The notes beneath the pieces are model-generated. The model worked only from the letters and a program-made list of their open reading frames with translations, made no database searches and had not been told where the DNA came from. 64,000 bases of DNA from Aegilops tauschii subsp. strangulata (taxonomy: Eukaryota; Streptophyta; Magnoliopsida; Poales; Poaceae), in assembly GCF_002575655.3 (NCBI RefSeq), contig NC_053035.3:498944601-499008600 (forward strand), given 5' to 3'. Below, one piece after another: positions 56,324 to 64,000 of the stretch (position 1 is the first letter of the stretch; every line of letters starts with the position of its first letter). Made by a program: the position numbers and the translations under genes.

Positions 56324-56975
56324 ATGGAGGAGCAGATCAAGGCCATGGCGGACCTGATGGCGGCCATCTCGGCGATGTCGACAAAGATCGACGAAATTCA
56401 CCCTATGGTACTCGATTTCTTGGGGTGGAAGCCGGCGATCGAGCAGTCGGTTGACGAGCTCCGCGCGGAGGTGGGCGATCTGCAGGCGCTGCTGCAGGAC
56501 AAGGGCAAGAGCACAGAGGGTGCGCCGGTAGCTCCACTCCCGAAACATCCACCACCCCACCACTACCACTCTGGCTACTGGATCTGTCGCCCCTGATCCC
56601 TCATGTGACGGAGGCGAGCCTCGTGCGGCCGACAAAGGGGCCGTAAACATATGGTGGCGACAACCACGTGGCAGTTGGCCACGGCAGGACTAGAGATCAC
56701 CGGGGGATGTCACCGGGGCACAAATCCCCGCAGGCTCCTCCGATCATGGGTACGTTCGTTTCCCATCCACAATTTGGAGAGAGTTCATTCATGGGGAAGC
56801 GTGGTTTTGGTTTTTCTCGCTACGCCATGCCACCGCATCCGGAATTCCCTCTGTTCGACAGGGATGGACCACACGCATGGTGTCTGAAGTGTGAAGCATA
56901 TTTTCGTGTGTGTTCCTTGAGTCTGGATACATGGGTGAGCTGCGTCACGATGTATTTCATTAGGGGGCGATGTCA
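56324..56975 (+). mobile_element. Ty3/Gypsy gag N-terminal fragment
   Basis: ATG at 56324 (MEEQIKAMADLMAAISAMST) starts the coiled-coil N-terminus seen in plant Gypsy gag proteins. After a frame change, FPLFDRDGPHAWCLKCEAYF and RVCSLSLDTWVSCVTMYF match the beginning of the capsid region. The fragment stops there. No protease, RT or integrase follows. Confidence 0.75.
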
Positions 56976-57681
56976 TGGTTACAACCCGGCCCAGATCTGG
57001 GGAGCGTGAAACAGAAGAGAACAAAGAGGGAGATCCAATCTCGGAGGGACTCTCGCCCCTCCACCGCCATGGAGGCCATGGACCAAAGGGGGAACTCTCC
57101 TCCCATCTAGGGGGGGGAGGCCAAGGAAGAAGAAGAAGGAGGGGGGCTCTCTCACCCTCTCTCCCGATGGCGTCGGAACGCCGCCGGGGCAATCATTGTG
57201 TGACGGTGATCTACTCCAACAACTCCGTCATCTTCACCAACATCTCCATCACCTTCCCCCATCTATATTCAGCGGTCCACTCTCCTACAACCCGCTGTAC
57301 CCTCTACTTGAATATGGTGCTTTATGCTTCATATTTTTATGATATGTTGACATCCTATGATGTATGAGTAGATTTTTATTGTCGTACCGGTAATTGGTGA
57401 ATTGCTATGGTTGGTTTAATTTGCTTGTGGTTATGTTGCTGTCCTTTGGTTCCCATTCTATGAGCGTGCATGTGGATCACACCATAGGGTTAGTTGTATC
57501 TTGATAGGACTATGCATTGGAGGGCAAGGGTGACAGCAGCTTCTGCCTACCATAGAAATTGATGCATACGTGATTGAAGGGGGCCAATATATATCTTAAT
57601 GCTATGGTTGGGTTTTACCTTAATGAATGTTAGTAGTTGCGGATGCTTGCTAATAGTTCAAATCATAAGTGCATAGAATAT
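56976..57681 (+). mobile_element. Gypsy LTR internal fragment
   Basis: From about 57140 (CATCACCTTCCCCCATCTAT, GATATGTTGACATCCTATGA, GGATCACACCATAGGGTTAG, CTATGGTTGGGTTTTACCTT) the sequence follows the middle of the TGATACGTCTC-type Gypsy LTR. It is cut at 57681 by the Copia LTR. 56976-57139 is G/A-rich and unassigned. Confidence 0.6.
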
Positions 57682-59228
57682 TGTAAGTGCATCTAGTGCC
57701 CCTTAGTGATTTTGGTGTATTGAAGACTTATAGGTTAAGGGACTAATGTCTTTATGAGTGCACACAGGTCTATAAGTCTATGAGGAGTTTGATATTTACA
57801 GAGAAAGTCGACCCCTAAAAATGAAGTTCTTCGACTGAAGACTTTGGATTTCTGAAGACTTTCTGAAGACTTTGAAAGTGAAGAAATTGATGTGACCTTG
57901 AAGACTTGGTATTCATTTGAGGGACATGAAGTGTGAAGAATTTTGTGTTCGTAGTTTCATTTTCCCTTTCTTGAGTCATAGGAAACACCGTACTGTTAAA
58001 GGGGGTCGAGGAAATACTAAGGAAAAAATTTCATGTGATGCTCAACTCAAAATCCTACACCTACCAATCCCTTCGAGTGAAGCCATTGGAAATCTCATAC
58101 AGTTCAGTCATATTCTTCAGTGACAGAGACGAAGTTCTTCTGGTCTCTGAGGAATTTGTTCTGACTGAGGAGTTAGGAATTCGCCAGTGCGGATTTCCTA
58201 CACAGTGAGGAACATGATAGCCCTGAGGAATTTGATACTCAAATTTCCGACCGTTGTTGTGCTATGCGCAAGCTGTCCCAAAATATCTACCCACCTAACG
58301 GTCATATCATTGAAGGGCATTTATGTCTTATCATGTCGGGCTGCTCCCTAGGCTATAAATAGCCGCCCCCTACAACCACTAGCTGGTTGGCTGCTCCGAG
58401 AGAAACTGACATTTGTCATTTGAGAGCATCCCATCCTCCGAGGACTTTGAGCGAAAATCATCAAGTGAGGAAAAACCCAAACCCAAACACCGACAAACCC
58501 AAAGTGATTGAGCATCACTGAAGAGATTGATCCTGCGTGGATCCGACGCTTGTTACCTTTGAAGACTGTGCTTCTTCCAGACGGTTAGGCGTCATGGTCT
58601 AGGGCATCCAAGAGGAATTGTGGATCGCCGAGTGACCGAGTTTGTGAAGGTTCGGAAGTCACCTGAAGACTTACCTTTGAAGTCACGAGTGATTGGGCGA
58701 GGTCTGTGTGACCTTAGCTCAAGGAGAATACGGTGAGGACTAGGTGTCCTGGACTATGTGTTCAGGACTGGGTGTCCGGGACTGTGTGTCCTCAGGTTTA
58801 AATACCTAGCCGCTCCAACCAGATGTACAACCGAGACAGCAGTTGGAACTGGTCTACCAAATCATTGTCTTCACCGAGTTTACTAGTTCTATTTCCTCAA
58901 CTCTTTCATTTCCTCATTACTGTGTTGTGTGCTTGTCATATCTGTGTTTGAAGACTTTGACTGAAGACTTTCTCAATTTCCTCAGTTCAATTTCTTCAGT
59001 CTGTTTGTCTTCATCCTGTGTTATCCCGTGTTTACGCTTTCTGTACTCTGTGCATGTCTTCATTTCATCATGATGACCATGCTTGTGTTATGCTATGCAT
59101 ACTTTTGAGTACTTATTCCGCTGCAAGTAGTTCTTCGCTAAGGAATTTCCTCACCCGCAAATTTCTCAGTGAAGAATTCATAAAAATCGCCTATTCACCC
59201 CCCCTCTAGTCGATATAACGCACTTTCA
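57682..59228 (+). mobile_element. 5' LTR of a Copia element
   Basis: Starts TGTAAGTGCATCTAGTGCCC and ends CGATATAACGCACTTTCA, i.e. TG...CA, 1547 bases. It is followed two bases later by TGGTATCAGATCAAGG, a primer-binding site complementary to initiator tRNA-Met. A CTATAAATAG motif at about 58351 could be the LTR promoter TATA box. Confidence 0.88.
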
Positions 59229-61874
59229 ATTGGTATCAGATCAAGGTACTCCCTTGTTCTGTGTGATTTTGGTTTAACCGCCTAGAGTTTTAGTTATGTC
59301 GACCGCAGGTATGATCAAGGTCTCTACTGGGTGTCCTACCTTCGATGGGACGGACTACCCCTACTGGAAGAATAAGATGCGAATGCATCTTGAGGCAATT
59401 GATAACGATCTCTGGTATGTTGTGGAAAATGGTATTCCCTCTGTCTCACCCTCACTGAACGCTACCGATGTGAAGAGATTCAAGCAACTCGATTCTCAAG
59501 CGAAGAATATCATATGTGGCCATCTGAGCAAAGGACATTATGGAAGAGTGAGTGCTTTGAAAACTGCTAAGCTTATCTGGGATAGGCTGTCCAAAGTGAA
59601 TGAAGGAGTCTCAACTCTGCGTGACTCTTGAGTTGATGTTCTTCACAATCTCTTCCACCGCTTCAAAAGACTCGACAATGAAAATGTTCAACAAACCTTC
59701 GATCGCCTCACTGACATCTCAAATGAGCTTCAAGCGCTTGGTGCCACTGACATCACCGACCATGAGGTGGTGAAGAAATTGTTGAGATTGCTTGATTCCT
59801 CATTTGATACTCTGGCATTGATGATACAAGAACGTGTTGATTACAAGTCACTTGATCCCGCTGATATCCTCGAAAGGCTAAATACTCATGAGTTCCAGCT
59901 TGCTGAAAAGGGAGACCTCTATGGTTCGAGCTATGGCAGATCACGTGCACTGAAGGCCAAGGCAGTTTCTGAGTCTGAAGATGAAGAGTCTGGCAGCAGC
60001 CTTGGTGATCCTGAAGAACTGAGCCAGGAACTAGCACTGCTCGTGAAGAAATTTCAGAAGTTCTCAAGACATGGTCGCTTTGGAAGATCCTCAAGGAGTA
60101 ATGATTCCTCATCCAGTGACTACAAGAAGAGGCTTTGTCACAAATGCAAGAAACCTGGACACTACATTCAAGATTGTCCTCAGTGGGAAAAGGAATCAAA
60201 GAAGAAGAAATACAAGGATTATAGTTCTGATGATGCGAAGAAAAAGAAGAAATCCTCAAAATCTTCATCATCAAAATCCTCAAAGTCTTCATCTCACAAG
60301 AAGAGCAGCTCCAAGAAGGCTCGGGCATTCATTGGCAAGGAAATGGACTCTGAAGCTGAATCTGAGGAACATGAGGAAGAGGAGGCATCTGAGGAGTCCA
60401 AGTCTGGAGTAGCAAGTCTAGCGCTCGCTACTGCATTCGTCAGCAAGTCTATCTTCAACTCTGAAGAAAATGGCTTCACCAACACGGCTGATGAAGGCAA
60501 TGATGACTACGCTCCCACCTATTGCCTTATGGCAAAGGGTGCCAAGGTACTCAAATATACCTCCTCTGAATCTAGTGAGAATGAATCTGATGAAAATCTC
60601 AAGCCCAGCTACTCTAAACTTGCTAAGATTGCTGTGAAACAACAAAGGGATTTTGAAAAGGTTCAAATATGCTAGACAAAAGTGATGATATGTTGGGTGA
60701 AGAAATGGATCGCACTAAAACCTTGACTGAAAATCTCCAAAGACTTCAGACTAGGTTTGACAACCTTCAAGGTCATCATAACACTCTCTTATCTGATCAT
60801 GAGAAGCTTTCTTATGAATTTCTTCAAAGAAAGCAAGATCTTGAGAAGCTAAGAGTGAGTTATGAAGATCTTCAGAAGGAGCGCGATTCATTACTTGCTC
60901 AACAAATCAGCGCTGCTCAGGAAGAATTTGTTCCTCCATGTTTGAAATGCATTGAACGTGAATCTGTTAATTCTTCACCTGAATGTTCAAATGCTTCAAA
61001 TGCTACAAATTCTTCAACTGTCTCTGCTCTCACTAATTCCTCATCTAAGGACATTGCTAGTTTCACTGACGATGCAGGGCTGAAGGAATTGTACATGCCA
61101 GGCATGTACAAAAGCCTCAAAGGGCATCGGACTATTTGTGATGTGCTTAAAAAGCAGATCCTCAACAGGAACCCTAGGAAAGAGGGTATTGCCTTTGAGA
61201 GGAAACTCAATGCTGATGGTACATATTAGAAGCCTGAGCAGTACCCCAAAACCTCATGGGTTGCTGCAAAGGGACCTCCAGTTGATCCATCTAATTTATC
61301 TAGCTTTACATGTGAATCTTCTCATTCTTCTGATGAGTCATTTGACTCCAACTATAAACTGTTTAAAAATCAGAATTGTGAAGTATTTGCTAGATATGTT
61401 GGCACTAACTGCAGGAACGGTTCTCCTATGAAGAAAATCTGGGTTCCCAAAAGGTGCCTTGAAAGTCTTCAGGTGAATGTCCTCATGACACCACCTGTGA
61501 AGAATAGGAACCCCCAATCAAATTCTTCATATGGACCAAATTCTTCATATGGATCCAAGTCCTCATACGGATCGAATTCCTCACGTGGATCATATTCCTC
61601 AAAAGGATCAAAGTCCTCATATGAACATCATCGTGCTAACAACTCTGTTTCGCAGGGAAGAGCTAAGGGCTATGAATATGAGCATTATTCTTCTAATCAT
61701 TATGTTCATAAGTCCTCGAAGAATTTCTCTGCTTATTCATATGCTTACCCTAACTCCTCTTATGTGAAACGAAATGGATTGGCTTCTATGCCACCTTTCT
61801 CGTATGGAGCTCGCAGAGTGATGAACTCTTTGCCACCCCTTCAGATGTGGGTGGTGAAGAAAAAGAACTAATCT
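59229..61874 (+). pseudogene. Copia gag region (disabled)
   Basis: Gag starts at the ATG at 59296 (FDGTDYPYWKNKMRMHLEAI, a UBN2-type gag start). It is interrupted by an in-frame TGA at 59629-59631, continues in the same frame to 60675, shifts frame, meets another in-frame stop at 61227-61229, and continues to 61871. It includes a CCHC zinc knuckle (CHKCKKPGHYIQDC, from 60136), a Ser/Lys-rich tract, a coiled coil after 60700, and a Ser-Tyr-Gly repeat region encoded by 18-base units around 61525-61625. The long spacer after the zinc knuckle suggests the SIRE/Maximus side of Copia. Not functional as written. Confidence 0.85.
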
Positions 61875-62110
61875 TTTATGCAGGGTCAGGTCTCCAGACG
61901 TACTTTAACGTCTGAAGAATTTGCTGGAGACCTGAAAAGTGCCTGAAAGGACGCAGGCTAATCATGAAGAAATGAACTTTCATTTCTCACGTCCTCATAC
62001 TGTTTTTAACTATTGCATTGCTTGATGAAATTGGTCTGATGAATTGTGATGTCATATTCTTCACTGATGAAGTATATGAAGTTCGTAAGCTGCACTAATT
62101 CATCTGCAGG

Positions 62111-64000
62111 ATGATCAACCCAAAGCCACTGAGTGGGTCCTCGATAGTGGATGTACAAATCACATGACTGGTGACAAGAATCTATTGATGGATGCTCCCT
62201 TATCACCATTGCATCTGAAGCATATCATCTTCGCTGACAAAGGCAAAAGTCAGGTATTGGGTCTAGGTAAGGTTGCGATCACAAAGGATCGACACATGGA
62301 CAAAGTCATGCTTGTCGAGTCCTTAGGATACAACCTCATGTCTGTCTCAATGCTTTGTGATCTTGATATGGTTGTTGTCTTTGGAAAGTATCGTTGTGTT
62401 GTGGTTATGGAAGCTGACAATTCCAAAGTCTTCGAAGGCTTTAGGAGAGGAGACTTGTATATTGCTGATTTCTCAACAGGACCGCAACCAGCCGTGTGCC
62501 TACTTGCAAAAGCTTCAGAAGGCTGGCTATGGCATCGACGACTTGGTCATGCAGGCATGAGGAATTTGCACACGCTTGGGAAGAAGAAGCATGTCATGGG
62601 CATTGAGAATGTCAAATTCCTCAACGATCACTTGTGTGGAGCTTGTGAAGCTGGAAAGATGACCAAGGGTAAGCATCCAGCGAAGACTATCATGACCACT
62701 ACTCGACCATTTGAATTGCTTCATATGGATCTCTTCAGTCCTAACCATTACTCAGCAGTCACAAATGACGCATCTCTCTATGGCTTTATTATTGTTGATG
62801 ATTACTCTCGATACACATGGGTACAGTGTTACAAACATGAAGTGCAGGAAGTCTTCAAACGATTTTCCTCGAGGGCTTCAACCAACTTTGGTGTGAAGAT
62901 CAAGCACATCAGAAGTAACAATGGAACTAAGTTCAAGAATTCTGGTCTTGATGACTATCTTGATGAACTTGGTATTACTCATGAGTTATCTGCTCCTTAC
63001 ACTCCTCAGCAGAATGGCGTCATGGAGCGCAAGAACAAAACTCTTGTTGAGATGGCTCGCACTATGCTTGATGAGTACAAGACGCCTCGTCACTTCTGGA
63101 TCGAGGCAATTTATACTGCGTGCCACATCATCAACAGGGTATATCTTCACAAATTCTTCAAGAAGCCTGCCTATGAACTCCTCACTGACAAGAAACCCAA
63201 TGTGAGTTATTTCAAAGTCTTCGATGCTAAATGTTGGATTAGAGATCCTCATCACAATGCTAAATTTGCATCGAAAGCACATGACGGTTTTATGCTTGGT
63301 TACGGAAAGGACTCGCACACCTACAGAGTCTTCAACAACGTTCTTCACAAGGTTGTTGAAACTGTAGATGTGTGGTTCGATGAAACTAATGGCTCGCAAA
63401 GAGAGCACCTACCCTCTGTGATAGATGAACCAGCACCTGAGGAAACTATCAAGTTCAAGGCTACCGAGGATGTCATTCCTACCAAAGAATCTGCTGAAGA
63501 ATTCATTCCAGAACGTGAAGAACGTCGAGCTAATGCACCTGAAGAAAATGCTGAAGAAAATGGTGCTGAAGAAAATGCTGATCAAATTCCTCGACGACAA
63601 CCTGCTCATCCTCGCGTTGCACAAGAAGTGCAAGTTGAAAAGATCATCGATGAAATTGAAGCACCAGGTCCTCTCACACGCTCAAAAGCTTCACATTTAT
63701 CTAACTTTTGTGGGCACTATGCTTTTGTCTCTATCACAGAGCCCACTAAGGTAGATGAAGCATTTCTGGAGCCTGAGTGGATTCAGGCCATGCAAGAAGA
63801 ATTACATCAATTCAAACTCAACAACGTCTGGGAACTGGTTAAACGTCCAGATCCTCGCAAGCACAATATTATTGGCACAAAGTGGATCTACCGCAACAAG
63901 CAAGATGGAAATGGCCTTGTGGTGAGGAATAAGGCACGGCTTGTAGCTCAAGGCTACACACAGGTTGAAGGAATTGATTTCGATGAAACTTTTGCACCTG
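62111..64000 (+). mobile_element. Copia pol: protease, integrase and start of RT
   Basis: One frame is open from about 62111 to the window edge. Protease motif WVLDSGCTNHMTG lies at about 62131. The integrase zinc-binding HHCC region begins WHRRLGHAGM, and the core starts LLHMDLFSP at about 62717. The second catalytic position is AAT/AAC-coded Asn (codon 62917-62919, in RSNNGTKF) where Asp is expected. Glu is present in VMERKN (63024-63026). The RT start (GTKWIYRNKQDGNGLVVRNK) is at about 63877. The rest lies beyond the window. With the broken gag, the copy should be unable to move on its own. Confidence 0.88.

Noticed and set aside
60294..60666. Minus-strand ORFs opposite the Copia gag
   Set aside because: Antisense shadows of the Ser/Lys-rich and Glu-rich gag tract.

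Overview
The window is nuclear DNA of a grass, almost certainly a Triticeae species (wheat, goatgrass or barley group). The evidence is the repeat set: Stowaway MITEs with CTCCCTCC ends, a 1.7 kb BARE/WIS/Angela-type solo LTR, Triticeae-style CACTA termini, PIF/Harbinger, Mutator-like, LINE and tRNA-derived SINE insertions, and Gypsy and Copia LTR elements. Only a few host-type genes sit in this background. I ran no database search, so family names rest on recognised motifs.

Layout: 1-1600 is a decayed Copia pol. 1604-5588 is a 2.5-copy tandem array of a ~1.6 kb unit. 6177-6827 (-) is an unrecognised ORF with a coding minisatellite. 9187-9516 is a broken 3'-5' exonuclease gene and 10426-11149 (-) a broken coiled-coil gene. 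11932-14108 is an element with long inverted arms. 14685-20546 is a multi-exon gene built from repeated exons, next to a CACTA 3' end at 22109. 22740-27833 is a three-level nest: a solo LTR sits in the intron of a Harbinger Myb-like gene, which sits in a larger inverted-repeat element.

The best-preserved genes lie between 30 and 49 kb. An L-type lectin receptor kinase (30578-36354, two exons, 713 aa) has a 3.6 kb intron full of repeats. A small two-exon defensin-like gene (42173-42501, 73 aa) has a TATA box and a poly(A) signal. On the minus strand, 49035-45198 encodes a predicted 1,230-aa protein that joins a membrane DUF4220/DUF594 module to a ubiquitin-specific protease domain whose catalytic Cys, His and Asp are all visible. 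That fusion is the most unusual object in the window. The lectin kinase and the defensin-like peptide fit perception and defence roles; linking the fusion protein to defence is only inference from DUF4220 proteins being an expanded plant family.

49.2-64 kb is again repeats: a Mutator-like element with an exact 9-bp target duplication, a poly(A) retroposon inside it, a SINE whose 3' junction is tandemly duplicated, LINE pieces, a CACTA end with five ~300-360 bp tandem repeats, Gypsy pieces, and a Copia element (57682 to the window edge) with a complete 5' LTR but a disabled gag and a substituted integrase catalytic residue.
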